NCBI GenBank assembly: GCA_014529385.2
Contig: CM043950.1
Span: 158,244,545 to 158,308,544, forward strand
Reading direction: 5' to 3'
DNA: 64,000 nucleotides
Origin: Adiantum capillus-veneris
Taxonomy: Eukaryota; Streptophyta; Polypodiopsida; Polypodiales; Pteridaceae
Part shown: piece after piece, positions 20,893-32,036 of the stretch
How positions within the stretch are numbered: the stretch's first letter is position 1
Layout: each line of letters begins with the position of its first letter
Made by a program: the position numbers and the translations under genes
The notes under the pieces: model-generated
The model's database searches: none
What the model saw: only the letters and a program-made list of their open reading frames with translations
What the model was told of the DNA's origin: nothing

Positions 20893-21249
20893 CCTACGGC
20901 TGCTTTATCGAGCACAGAGGCCGAGTACAGAGGTGCAGCAGTTGCGACGTGCGAGGTAGCTTGGCTACGCACATTACTTGAGGACTTGGGAGTGTAGGTG
21001 GACCAGTAGATTGTCATCCCTTGTGACAACCTCAGGAGCATGCAGTTGGCTAGGAACCCAGTGTTCCATGCCAGCACCAAGCACATAGAGGTCCATTACC
21101 ACTACTTTCGAGAGCGAGTGTTGGTGGGCGACATCGACTTCTTCTACGTCAGCACATAGGAGCAGATAGCGGATATCTTTACCAAGGCCCTCGGAGTTGA
21201 GAAGCTTCAACCTTTGCGGACTATGCTTGGACTCTGCGACATGCAGAGC
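20893..21249 (+). pseudogene. pol: Copia C1 RNase H C-terminus
   Basis: LSSTEAEYRGAAVATCEVAW and QLARNPVFHASTKHIEVHY mark the end of copia RNase H. Stops at 20995-20997 and 21007-21009 replace CAG codons of C2, and one at 21157-21159 replaces GAG. The segment ends at the polypurine tract. Confidence 0.85.
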
Positions 21250-21260
21250 TTGAGGGGGAG
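21250..21260 (+). other. Polypurine tract of copia C1
   Basis: TTGAGGGGGAG directly precedes the 3' LTR start TGTTGAGATG, the usual copia arrangement. Confidence 0.85.
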
Positions 21261-21581
21261 TGTTGAGATGTCGAGCTCTACATCTTGAGCTGGCATCCAC
21301 TACGGTTCTTGGCCACTTACGACATTTACTCACTGGCGCGTTAGGTGACCGACACGGAGGATCTCTGTCAGTGATTCTACAGTTAGACTACACTTATAGT
21401 GCCCATCTAGTACGCTTCTAGCTAGTTCACACTTAGTGACCGTATGTACATATGTGCTACTTTTCAGTTTTAGCACTTAGTCATTTTGTACTCTCTTTTC
21501 TGTGAGAAGAAGAAGAAGCTTTCCATCTCTGTGTGCTTTGTGCTTATCTTGTGTAGCTCTCTTGCATCCTGTTTCTTTACA
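21261..21581 (+). repeat. 3' LTR of copia C1
   Basis: 321 bp with the same ends as the 5' copy at 18095-18415 and only scattered differences by eye. Confidence 0.92.
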
Positions 21582-21636
21582 AAAGTTCACTCAAATAGTG
21601 ATTGGAGTCAGTATAGCGGGTTTTTTGAAGAGAGAT

Positions 21637-21844
21637 TGATTCGAGAGGCCACCATAGTATGGTGTATTACCGTCGATATGGTATGTGTCCTTTGGGAGGT
21701 GACATACTCCGCCATTTCTTCGGTTAAGACTACAAAAAATTGATTCGAGAGGCCACCATAGTATGGTGTATTACCGCCGATATGGTACGTGGCCTTTGGG
21801 AGTTGACATACTCCGCCATTTCTTCGGTTAAGACCGCACAAAAT
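21637..21844 (-). repeat. 104-bp tandem duplication at the truncated end of Gag G
   Basis: TCGAGAGGCCACCATAGTAT begins at 21641 and again at 21745, and the intervening Gag sequence is repeated with a few differences. Confidence 0.9.
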
Positions 21845-22757
21845 TGTTTCTTTTGCTCTCCAAAATCCAACTTTTTGAAGACAGTGGCTTTGAGTTGTAG
21901 ATCCCAAAACTTGTCTACATATTTGTGGATGGATTCATAGGAGAGAGCTTTAGGCTTCGCCATTCGGTGAGTACTTTGTCTTTGGCATCGGTGGCCAAAA
22001 ATTGCTTCATTATGGAAGCTCTTAAAGCTTTCCATGTTCGTGGAGCTTCACAGTTGGCTCATAGGCTAGACCATCGTTGCCTGGCGGACTTTTGAAAGTG
22101 CATAGCTACATGGCGTAGCTTAGAGGACTCCGTGAAGCCCTCATCTCCAAACGCAGCATCGAACTGCTAGATAAAGGCCAAGACTTTATCCGTAGCACCA
22201 AAGGTACCATCATAGGTAAGGAAAGAGATGCTATTCCCTCCCTCTTTGAATTTCTTCAACTTGGAAGACCTCTTCCATGCGGCATAGGATTTCCTATGGC
22301 CTCTTCTTTTTGATGGTTCAAAGGTTGCACCATCACTTTCTTCAGAAGGTGAAGAAGAGGGAGACCTCTTTCTCGCCTTTTTCTTGTCTTGATCTTCGTT
22401 GTCTTCACCATCACTTTCATAAGAGGAAGAGGATGAAGAAGATAGAGAAGAGGGTGTCCTCTTTCTCGCCTTTTTCTTCTCTTGCTTTTTATCATCCTCT
22501 TTGAATTATGTCGTGGAGGCGGGAGACTCACTTATTTCTCGTTCCTTCGGTGAAGGCCCTTGAGTTCTCCTTTGGGAAGGAGATGCATCATCAAGGAGTA
22601 AATTCTTGAGCCCTTCGTATGGATTCTCTTCTTCTTCCCGAATCGGAGAGAGACCTCTTTTGGTAGTCTCACAAGGGGGCTCCCTAGGTGTTCTCTCGTC
22701 ATGGTGATGAGCTTGGAGAATCCCGTGAGCAAGGAGCTGCCGTTGCACTTCACTTTG
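21637..22757 (-). pseudogene. gag: Chromovirus G Gag fragment
   Basis: On the minus strand this encodes the Gag arm from QSEVQRQLLAHG (near 22755) through the charged region and the core (FTESSKLRHVAMHFQKS, YESIHKYVDKFWDLQLK) to ISAVIHHTMVASRIN, where it stops at the copia C1 side. A 104-bp stretch at its end is duplicated in tandem. Everything downstream (knuckle, pol, 3' LTR) is missing, and stops and frameshifts are present. The first ~38 codons of the same Gag are found 1.6 kb away at 24392-24501, separated by copia C3. Confidence 0.83.
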
Positions 22758-22776
22758 GGGGTTTCTCGTACAAGTT

Positions 22777-22954
22777 TTTGAATAGGTCACCAAAGTGCAG
22801 TATACAGAGATTTATTGTACAAGTACAGTGGTTGTATGTACGCTTGATTGTGGACACTCGTTGAGTGTAGAAAGCGTTACATGTACCACGATAGCAGGTT
22901 CAGTAGATTTGCAGGTTTTTGCAGATTGCAGCTATTTTGTCTTAGTGCTTCAAG
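22777..22954 (+). other. Leader segment of copia C3 (no LTR)
   Basis: Matches the C2 leader (minus strand, 38962-39150) from the aataggtcaccaaagtgcag region to the gag ATG. The LTR and primer-binding site expected upstream are absent; instead chromovirus Gag sequence is joined via about 20 unassigned bases. Confidence 0.7.
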
Positions 22955-24391
22955 ATGTCTGACGGTTTCAGTCAGATTGTCACTGAGAAGCTTGAGAAAA
23001 ATAACTACCTTGCATGGAAGTTCAGAATAACAAATTTCCTAAAAGGAAAAGGTTATTGGGACTATGTAGAAGGAGACAATGAAAAGGAACCAGAGATTCC
23101 CGAGGCAAATGCTACATTAGAACAAAGGAAAGCTTTGAGGGACTGGCAACAAGGCCAGAGCAAAGTGATGTATTGGCTTTCTATGAGCATCACAAATGGC
23201 ATGATGGGCTATCTACAGGATGCTGAAAGCCCCGCCATTGCATGGAGAAACTTAGGCAGAGTGTTTGAGGTGAACACCAAGGCCAGGAAGCTTCAACTAA
23301 AGTCAGAGCTAAATCAGGTTAAGAGGAACAACCTCTCCATCAACGATTATGCTTTGAAGATCAAGAGTATCATCGAGGCTCTTGTATCTATTAAAGTCTC
23401 AGTGGAAGACGATGACATTGTTCGTGCATGCTTGGATGGTCTAGGAGATGAGTATGTACATTTCAGGTCTTCCATGAATACAAGAGTCGACATCCCCGTG
23501 TTCCAAGATTTGATTTCTATGCTTATTCTAGAGGAGAAGAACCTTGACACATCTTCTTCTCATGGCAGAAATAATTATGTACAGGCCTTCTATTCTAACT
23601 CCAACAGAGGTAGAGGTAGAGGTCGTGGTCGAGGCCCAAGGGGTTGCAGGGGCCAATTTCAAGAAGGTCAATCAAATCAAAACAATACAGGTGGTAGGGG
23701 AAACCAGTCTCAAGGCAGGGGGAGTCAAAGAGGTCATGGTGCAGGATCAAGCAGGCAACAACATACTGCAGATAGTAGAGAATGTTGGACTTGTGGTGAA
23801 AGAGGTCACATGTCATGTGACTGTCCAAAGGGAAAAGCAAGTGGAAAGAGAGAACAGGGCAACTATGCATCTACTAGCAGACATGCAGATGACCTCAAAA
23901 ACGAGCGCATGTTTGTTATGCAACATGTAATGAATACAATGGCTGCAGAGAATTCCACCCAAGATGATGTTTGGTATGTGGATTCAGGTGCCTCTAATCA
24001 CATGACGTCTCGTGGAGAGTGGTTTAGAGATATACGCAAACCAGATGTGTCAGGCTATGTGCAGACAGGAGATGACACAGCTCACCCCATTGCTCATGTA
24101 GGGGACATACCTCTAAATACTAAGAGTGGGAAATCAAAGTACTTAGCAGATGTACTTCATGTCCCAAAAATTACAAAGAATCTTGTTTCTGTTGGACAAA
24201 TGGTTGAGCAAGGTTTGCAGGTTCGCTTCAATCCAAATGGCTGTTATGTAGAAGATTTCCAGAATGGCTGTAAGCTGATCACAGAGGGCAAATGTGTGGG
24301 CAGAATGTTTACGCTGAATGTAGACATGTCTGAGGTAAAAGGTGCATTATTTGCACAGGGCACAGGTGTTGTGGCTAATGTTGACATTTGA
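22955..24391 (+). pseudogene. gag-pol: Copia C3 Gag-protease, truncated at integrase
   Basis: ATG at 22955 opens 478 codons. The Gag domain (residues ~10-190) has EKLEKNNYLAWKFRITNFLK and LEEKNLDTSS. A Gly/Arg-rich stretch (RGRGRGRGRG) precedes an intact knuckle, CWTCGERGHMSCDC. Protease shows DSGASNHMT near residue 343. The frame has no internal stop, but homology to C2 ends at VVANVDI, just before the integrase zinc region, and the last codons read into chromovirus sequence. This is the longest undamaged reading frame of the copia family in the window. Confidence 0.88.
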
Positions 24392-24501
24392 AGCCTAGAA
24401 ACAAGATAGTTAACAAGCATTGAAGCATCATTAGTAGCTTGCTCATGAGCAAAATCAAAGTTATCAACATTAATTTCACTCTCTTTACTATTGTCGGCCA
24501 T
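24392..24501 (-). pseudogene. gag: Chromovirus G Gag start
   Basis: ATG at 24501 (minus) encodes MADNSKESEINVD through LVNYLVSRLQ, the first ~38 residues of the Gag arm. It is then cut by the copia C3 junction. The rest of this Gag lies at 21637-22757. Confidence 0.85.
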
Positions 24502-24905
24502 TCTAACTACTTTTAGGTGTAAACGTTTTAGGTGTACTTTGGCACTTCAAGCCCTAGTTGCTACTCCTCTTTACCCCTTTAGAAAAAGCACTCAAGCTAC
24601 TGTACCCACGGCTTGAATACCATTAATTGCAAGGAATAGAAGAGAGGGTCATTCAAAACCAAAAGAGCACCGGCTCTTGTCAAGCTTCTAATAGCTCAAT
24701 AGTGGTTAAGCCGTAGGAAAGCCCCGTTAGACTCCACTATTAAAACCATAGCTCTCGACGGTGATGCCCCGTTAACTGCACAAAGGCAGGCGCACTGCAA
24801 GGCTGAAAAATCCCTATTCTACTTACTCACAGGCAATTAATAATACCAACCATTTATAGCTAGCTTGAGGAGCTCCCTTCTTGAGCAAGAAAAGAGAAAC
24901 CTTGT
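24502..24905 (-). other. 5' leader of chromovirus G
   Basis: Same leader as in copies A and B. No additional feature seen. Confidence 0.6.
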
Positions 24906-24917
24906 GCTTTGATACCA
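24906..24917 (-). other. Primer-binding site of chromovirus G
   Basis: On the minus strand TGGTATCAAAGC, one base off the initiator Met tRNA complement, placed one base inside the LTR end at 24919. Confidence 0.82.
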
Positions 24918-24918
24918 A

Positions 24919-26107
24919 TGTAACATTTAATGGCCTAATAACTTGTGTGTAGCGGAAATTAGCATGAACATAGTGGGCATTTCATTAGAATAGATTCCTA
25001 ATGAGAATTACAAGAGTGCTTGGGTGGAGAGAGCAACAAAAATCATAACACCTAGTTAGATAGCATCAACAATACTTTCAAAACAGAGAGAAATTAAGCA
25101 ATTGACAACAGTTGAGGACCGGATTTGCATGGAGCCGGTCCCCCCTCCAAAAGGCTTTGTATTATGGTTTCTCCCATCAAGAGAGACATTGTACAATACA
25201 ATTCTTTGTGTTCCTTCAAGATTAGCTAGTGCAATCAAGATGAAAGCTTCGTGCACTAAGAAAAACACTTAGCAAACACAAAAATAATTATCCCTGTTGT
25301 CAGACCCAAGACCTCACACACCTTCGAAGATGGTGAGAGCTATCAGGGTATGAGAGTAGATTGAGAGGAAGGAGTATCTTACGAGAAAGATGTACATCTC
25401 CTCACATAATCACTCATATTAGCATAGCTTAGCTTAGTAATTAGCATGGTAGAGGAGATAAGCATGCATTGAAGCTTTGGATCTTGGTTGGATTTGCATC
25501 CACATGCCAAGAGTGTGTCGATGTAGGCTTCTATCTCACAAGCTTGGAGTAGGTGATGAGCTCTCCATTAAAGCTTCGGAAGAGATAGTCTTCTCTTTCT
25601 TCACACATGAGATTGTGTGAGTGTGTGTGTGATATTGCCTTGCAAAAATCAGCCCCCTCTCTCTCTCTTGGGTGAGCCCTCTTGCTATTTGCTCTTGCTC
25701 AACCCTCTTTGGCCCTCCCCAAGTCAAGCCAATGACTATTAAGTAGCATAAGTGATAGCCTTCTAACATGTGTCCCCCTTTCCCCTTTTGTGAGAGATTT
25801 AGGTTAATTAATAATTCAATTAAACTCTCATTAGACCCCTTTGCCTCCTGGCCAATAGGAATCAGGCAAGCCATTGGGATGCTGAATGCTCATTGGACCC
25901 CTTGGGAGACTGTCCAATAGTCATCTAGGAGACTTCATTTTCATTGGTTCTTTTATTAAGTGTTTTTAAATTAGTTAAACTAGATTTACTCTATCGTAAT
26001 TCTCATTGGTCCACCTCTAGGGCCATCCAATAGCAATTGGGCATACCTTGTGGGCATGTGGGCTAGGGAGCTAACATGTGTCCCTAATTCCCTTTGTGTA
26101 AAGGGAG

Positions 26108-26146
<39 letters not shown>

Positions 26147-26523
26147 CTTTCTCTCTCATCCCCTACTCCCAAGGCTCGTCCCCTCCTATGTAGGGATTTG
26201 AAAAGACTTTATGATCACACACAAAGCATCCAATTTGCCCTAGGGTTGACCTTTGGACACAACCTTTGAATTTTGGAACCTTAGCATTTTGGAAGTCTTA
26301 ATGGGCTGAACCTTAGGGTCTTTTAAGCCCATTGTTGCACATGGCTCTTTTGCATATGCCCCCCATTTGGATCCCTATTTTCCCTCCTTTGGATCCCTAC
26401 TGTGGCCGGTCTGCTAGCTTAACCAATATTCTAGCTTTTTCTCCCCTGGCACTTCCCCACATTAAATGATCAGTTTAATATTAGAAAATCATTTAGAAGA
26501 ATTAGATATTGATTATTATGACA
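24919..26523 (-). repeat. 5' LTR of chromovirus G, full length
   Basis: Complete LTR of about 1605 bp on the minus strand: TGTCATAATAATC start at 26523 and ...TGTTACA end at 24919. It contains about 18 TG units at 26110-26145 and the CCAAT module region near 25690-26040. The difference from the 1588-bp LTR of copy F is largely microsatellite length. A partner LTR is not present, because the element is truncated at 21637. Confidence 0.9.
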
Positions 26524-26596
26524 CTGCTCATCTCTTTCTATCTGTATATATGTAGCCCGCTCTCTCACCCTCTCTCTATTCCCCCATTTATCTTCT

Positions 26597-26660
<64 letters not shown>

Positions 26661-27387
26661 TCACCTTCCCCCGTTGGGATGAGAGAGGGAGGAAGGGAGA
26701 AAGAGTGAAACCATTCTATCAATTGATAGGGTCATTTTGGTACATCGTATTGGACAACAAATAGAAGCACAAGCAATCAAGAATTGACACATGAAGACAT
26801 TGCATAAAAACAACATTAGAATGTTACAAGATGCAATTGTAGAACATGGATTGGCTGTATCTGGGATACAAGAGCCAACTTTAACATGCAATACTTGAAT
26901 ACCATATCCAACGACACAAGAACACTCAAAGAAAATCCTCATTGGTAAGCTGGCTTTGATGGATAAACATGTTATGGTTTACATCAAGGCCAAAGTAGCA
27001 AAGGAAGAGAAAGTAAACATTCTTGCAATCTATGCATGGTTTGTTCCGTGCTATGCAATTTGTGAAGTCTCGCGATGGCTTTTTGCGATCTGAACCTCAG
27101 AAAACTTGCCTCGAACCTATGAGGTAGAGGTTTCCACAACAAATTTCTCATGGAAATTAGGCTTAGTAACATTGTGACCCACTATCTTAGCCTTGAACGG
27201 AACTGATGAGTCAACTGGCTTCGATGCTGCAACCAATACTCCTTGTCAATAATGCACATGTAATGTTTTTGTTGTTGCACACTTTTTGATTGTGTATCCC
27301 GAAAGCATGCAAAATCAATTGGTTGTCAATTGTTAAGTATGGAGCCTGATTTACCCCTTGTAATTTTTTGTGTTAAAAACGCACATT
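26524..27387. other. Unassigned DNA with a long (TC)n tract
   Basis: Apart from a perfect (TC)n run at about 26599-26656, the plus strand holds decayed coding-like text (QDAIVEHGLAVSGIQEPT, KVNILAIYAWFVP) broken by stops. I could not assign it to a family. It may be remnant transposase or host pseudogene. Confidence 0.4.
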
Positions 27388-28072
27388 TGTAAGGCCCCCA
27401 TTATGAGGAGAAGCCACCGTGCATCAAAAAATAACTCACCGGAAAATAAAATCACTCACCGGAAACCAAAATTTTAACACCCAGTCTTGAGCCGGAGCTC
27501 GAGATTGGCTTCACTGGAACATTCCTTTGCGTCGGAATATTATGGCCGAACGGCGACGAGAAAGTGACCCGAAAACGATCGGTCGGTTGGCCGGTGTTCG
27601 AAAGTCAATGGCCGGTGGGCGGTGGCCGAATTTAAAAGCGGACTTGTCTTCTCAAGGGCGGCCGCACATGGGCGGATTGGAGGGTCCGATTTGGACTTAT
27701 CTACACAAGGGCGGCTACACATGGCTGCCTCTCATGAGAGAGGGCAGCCCTTTTGGCCTATAAAAGGAGGCCATTTCTACACATATTTCATAGTGTGGAG
27801 TTGATGCAACAAGGTGCGTGTGAGGTGGTGAGAGTGAAGCAAGGCGAGAGCTCCAAAAGGGTATAATCCCTTTGTAACCTCCTTCTTGTTTTGAAGTACT
27901 AAAGCCATTGAGTAGCTGCTTTCCTGTGGATGTAGCCCACATTGGGTGAACCACGTATATCGTGTGTACCCTCTCTCTCTCTCTACTCTATAATCTCTTG
28001 TGTGTGTAAATTATCTCTCTCCATTAAGTAATCTACTCAATTATCTACTTAGCTACATCATATTTCCTAACA
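27388..28072 (+). repeat. LTR-like block with TATA box (solo-LTR candidate)
   Basis: Begins TGTAAGGCCCCC and ends CATATTTCCTAACA, 685 bp. It contains TATAAAA at 27759-27765 and a downstream region ending in a pyrimidine tract and an AT-rich tail. No target duplication matches (ACATT versus TCAAG) and no primer-binding site follows, so the LTR call is tentative. It is clearly GC-richer and of different make-up than its neighbours. Confidence 0.45.
27759..27765 (+). promoter_or_regulatory. TATA box in the LTR-like block
   Basis: GGCCTATAAAAGGAGG is a near-ideal plant TATA context, followed about 30 bp later by the presumed transcript start. Confidence 0.5.
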
Positions 28073-28600
28073 TCAAGTTTGTCCCTTTCTCAACGAGCCA
28101 TACAGAGGGAACTCTGGTTCGACACTGAGTGCCAAGTGTGATCGACACTCTCATTGCAAACCCACATAAATTTAGCGTTAGAGCCTTTTCCATAGACACT
28201 ATCTACTCCATTTTCTGAAGTTCTAATTCCCCAAAACAATGGAGCTATTGTACCTTCACATGTTTTTGATGCTCTTTTTGCACTTTCGCCCTTGTGCGCC
28301 CAACCACCCTTGGCATTGCTGTCTGCTTCCTTTCTGGATCCGATGGATTGCCCACATTATCTTATGTATTGAAGACTCCTCTACCGCCATCTCCTCTTCA
28401 TTTTCATTGCAGTGAACATCCATTTTTCATATTGCATGCACACCTCTTCAATTCCTTGCAACATTTTGTGTAAGATACACTAGATGATGCAAAAGCATTT
28501 TATTCCTCGAAGCTCACATGGCCTGTTTGTTTTCACTTCCTAGAAACTGTGACATTATCTCCTTCAACAACTAATGTTGATAAAAAGGAGTTCCCCTAAG
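28073..28600. other. Unassigned DNA
   Basis: No recognisable gene, repeat boundary or RNA on either strand. Confidence 0.4.
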
Positions 28601-29623
28601 ATTTTTGGCCACCTCTCTTGCAAGAAATGCTAGTGGAGAGGCTCTATCTTGCTCTACCCATCAAGCCAAATTTTCTGTAGATGGTCCAACTCCATGATAT
28701 CTATCCTCCACAAATGCTAGCATCCACACACTCTGAAGAAAGGCATTGGACAAGTTGGGCACACATGTGTCATGCAAGCTAAGCATCTCTTTACTTCCCT
28801 TTCCTGCCAACCATCTTACATGATTGGTCTCTACTAGGTTTATCATGGGTACGAACGACAAATCATCAACGTCCTACACAAAGTTTTATGGTCAATGGTG
28901 ACACAAGGTGTTACTTTCAATTTATACAAATAACATTATTTGGCACTTTTTACCCCCACAAAGTGTTTTCTCCAACAAGGGTATCTCACATGCCACCAAC
29001 TCCCTTTGTTCACACTGCCACAGTTCATAAAGACGCTTGTGCTCATCTTGGAAATTCTTGAGCACATATTGGCTAGTGTGGATTCGGAGGCTCTGCTCCC
29101 AATGAAATAGACAAGAATGCTCTATAACCTCCATTTTGTTGTCTGGACCATCGTTAAACATTGTGTGTACTTCTCTCCAGTTTTCTCTAGCCTCATCAAC
29201 CATGAACCCTCTGAAATCAGCTCGCCAATGTCCATTGTCCAACAACACTACATTCATCATTTCCCAAAACATGATCTTTAATTGGGTATCTTCTTCTTTC
29301 ATCTCACATATAACAATGGTTTGCAATTTTTGAATCTTGTGAAATTTGTATGAAAACGCTATAAATGATTCAAATAGATGAAAAAGGAAAATGCTTATGC
29401 ACAATAGCTACTTACGAAGGGTTGTAAACACGTGTGTCCATTGTTGTCCATCCCATGACCCCGCAAACATGGTCCAAGAAAACCCAGCTTCGTTGCAGGT
29501 CTCTAGTACCGTTTTGATGCATTCTATTAACAAGCTCAACACCTCAATCTGGCCTAGTGTGGTTGACATCTTGAACATGTGGCATCTTTTCCCTACATCA
29601 TTGCACTGTCCAAGGAAAAACAT
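28601..29623 (-). pseudogene. MULE-type transposase remnant with exon structure
   Basis: Three open segments follow one another on the minus strand: 29408-29623, 28922-about 29326, and 28661-28861. The middle one reads TIVICEMKEEDTQLKIMFW, FRGFMVDEARENW and HSCLFHWEQSLR, matching what I know of plant Mutator-like DDE transposases around the C..H signature. The third (NLVETNHVRWLAGKG, WMLAFVEDRYHG) matches text found further down such proteins. The first segment ends at CTTC|GTAAGT, an ideal splice donor, and a short intron of roughly 85 bp would join it to the second. Stops and missing ends indicate it is dead. Family assignment is from memory of the motif and was not searched. Confidence 0.5.
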
Positions 29624-30154
29624 GCTGAATCAGCTGAGACTCTATCCCCACTTCAACACTGGCCTCTTTCATCATATGTTTAAATCTAAAACAAGCATTC
29701 AAAAGTTATACATAATATGTCAAGCACATTCAGTGGTTTCTCATGGAAATTGAAAGTGTACCTTTGTGTATGGACCAATAGTATCATCTCCTCCAAGATC
29801 AAGAGGAGTTTGTTGCTGTTCAATTGTTCTCTATTCTCTCAGCCCACTGCTCCCATAACCATCTATTAAGAAATATTCAGATGCAAATGTTTGGGACCAC
29901 TAGTAGAAACTTCCGTGACCATACGAGAAACTATCTCTGTACAATGGATTGAAGATAGAAGGACACCTCTAGGCACCAGGTAGCTGTGGGTTTCAAGGTG
30001 GATGAGCAGCGGTTGGAGAGAGGTAAAGGAAACACATCCAAAAACACACAAATATGCCTCTCTACAGACCAGGGTATTCACAACACCCCCGTCCACTAGA
30101 AATCACCATCAAAATTGCACACACCAACAAGCAAGTCACCGTTTGGATGCATAC

Positions 30155-30256
<102 letters not shown>

Positions 30257-30419
30257 TTAGCACAATCGATAGAAAACAAGCACCCCAATTTTGCTCGCTT
30301 TCAGTACTTCCACAACATTACACCTCTCCCTCTTTCATTCTCACACACACAAATAGCCCGGGGGGCACACATCGGTCACACACTGACACCACATGCACTT
30401 GAATAGAGAAAAGAAGAGA

Positions 30420-30443
30420 GGGGGGGGGGGGGGGGGGGGGGGG
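30420..30443 (+). repeat. Run of 24 G
   Basis: Homopolymer in family E; the other copy (near 61460) has only five G at the corresponding place. Length may be affected by sequencing or assembly error. Confidence 0.9.
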
Positions 30444-31460
30444 AACGTCACAAAAATCGGCAATTATTTTCTTCTTCTTCTTCTTTACAAACACCATGTA
30501 CAATCACCAAAACCTCTGCTACAACTTGGATTGGTCGGTCACGTGCATCGATGAGAAAAAAAACATTTCCGATAGTCCTTGTTGACTCCTCCTTCATGTA
30601 GAGATTCTTCTTCATTGAAGAGCCCTCCTCGTTGAGAACTTTATCCTCCTGCTCTGGTTGTAGAAAAATAATTCCCCCCCCACTGCCAAAAAACCATGTC
30701 CTTATGGGTGTGTGTATAGTCTCCTCTATTTTGTCGATCTCTCCTTTTTTTTATCTTGCCTTTGCATGTGAATCAACCCTTTTTCCTATTTTTGGCACCC
30801 TTGGAGGCCAAGGCGCACATGTGAGACCACTTCCTCTAGGAGTAGTGACGACACCATCGTTGCTCTAAGGGGGGGTCACTTTGATCTCAAAAAACATGGG
30901 CCCCAAGGGCGTTGCGAGAACACTCCTGGAATCTTCCATGTCATCACCCTCTCCACTAAGCTGTTGACGCTCAGTTCCACTGAAACCAGCCAAAGATACC
31001 CCTAGTGCTGTTCACAAAATGCACATTAACCATCGGAATAGCCATGGAGCTCCTTAAGCTCTCTTTGGTACACCCCTTATGGGCCACGTTCCAATATATA
31101 TACCACGTCCCCACTGGCCCACCCTTTGCATATGGGTTTTCTAGCATGCCACATGGCAGCCCACGGTTCGACCAACCCCCAATGGACCCAAAACCTCATT
31201 AAAACTACTAAAGATAAACTCTTTTTCCTCCAACCTTCCACTTTCTTGCTAGTGTTGCAATCCTTGAGCCAAAACCTCCACTTTAAAGAGTCGATAATCG
31301 ACTTTGATCCATGCAAACCTCACCGCTTTTCTACTTTGCAAATCCCACAAACCAAAGCCACCAAAATTGGAAAAAATTATCTAATGCCACATTGTCAGTA
31401 ACTCCCGTCGACTTTGACCATCAGTATCTTGCCAAATGTCACTCCGATTGACATTCGAGA

Positions 31461-31705
31461 GGGGAAATGGCAACACACACAACACACACAACACACACAA
31501 AAAATTCCCCTCTATAGCCTAGGGTATTTAGAGCACCCTTATCCTCTCAAAAACCAACTTCAAACTACGCACTCGCACTAGCAAACCATCGTTTGCACAC
31601 ACACCTAGATAGAACACCTCGTTGCACTCACAATCCATCATTGTCCATCTTGACCTGATCAAGACACACACCAGCACTCTATAGCTCACTCTCTCCACAC
31701 ACAAG
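31461..31705 (-). repeat. Family E LTR portion left of copia C2
   Basis: Continues past the copia insertion at 39540: ...TCTCCACACACAAG | copia | acaagaaccgctggtttggg, matching the unbroken E sequence near 61050. ACAAG at 31701-31705 is the left target duplication. Confidence 0.8.
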
Positions 31706-32025
31706 TGTAAAGAAAGAGGATGTAAGAGAGCTACACAAGACAAGCACACACACACAGATATGGAAAGCTTCTTCTTCTTCTCACAGAAAAGAGAGTACAA
31801 AATGACTAAGTGCTAAAACTGAAAAGTAGCACATATGTACATGCGGTCACTAAGTGTGAACTCGCTAGAAGCGTACTAGGCTGGCACTATAAGTGTAGTC
31901 CAGCTGTAGAATCACTGGCAGAGATCCTCCGTGTCGGTCACCTAATGCACTAGTGAGTAAATGTCGTAAGAGGCCAAGACCCGTAGTGGATGCCAACTCA
32001 AGATGTAGAGCTCGACATCTCAACA
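31706..32025 (-). repeat. 3' LTR of copia C2
   Basis: 320 bp, minus strand, same ends as the C1 LTRs. By eye it differs from its partner at 39222-39539 at roughly a dozen positions plus a small indel, so C2 is not a very recent insertion. ACAAG flanks it at 31701-31705. Confidence 0.93.
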
Positions 32026-32036
32026 CTCCCCCTCGA
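32026..32036 (-). other. Polypurine tract of copia C2
   Basis: On the minus strand CTCGAGGGGGAG-type purine run directly before the LTR start. Confidence 0.8.

Noticed and set aside
26470-26664. Arg-Glu repeat ORF
   Set aside because: Translation of a (TC)n/(GA)n microsatellite.
27388-28072. Confident solo-LTR call
   Set aside because: Ends and TATA box fit, but the flanking five bases (ACATT and TCAAG) do not match and no second copy is in the window, so it is only listed as a candidate.
31601-31800. Frames rich in Leu/Cys/Ser at the copia LTR edges
   Set aside because: They are translations across LTR sequence; the same text recurs at each LTR copy without coding constraint.
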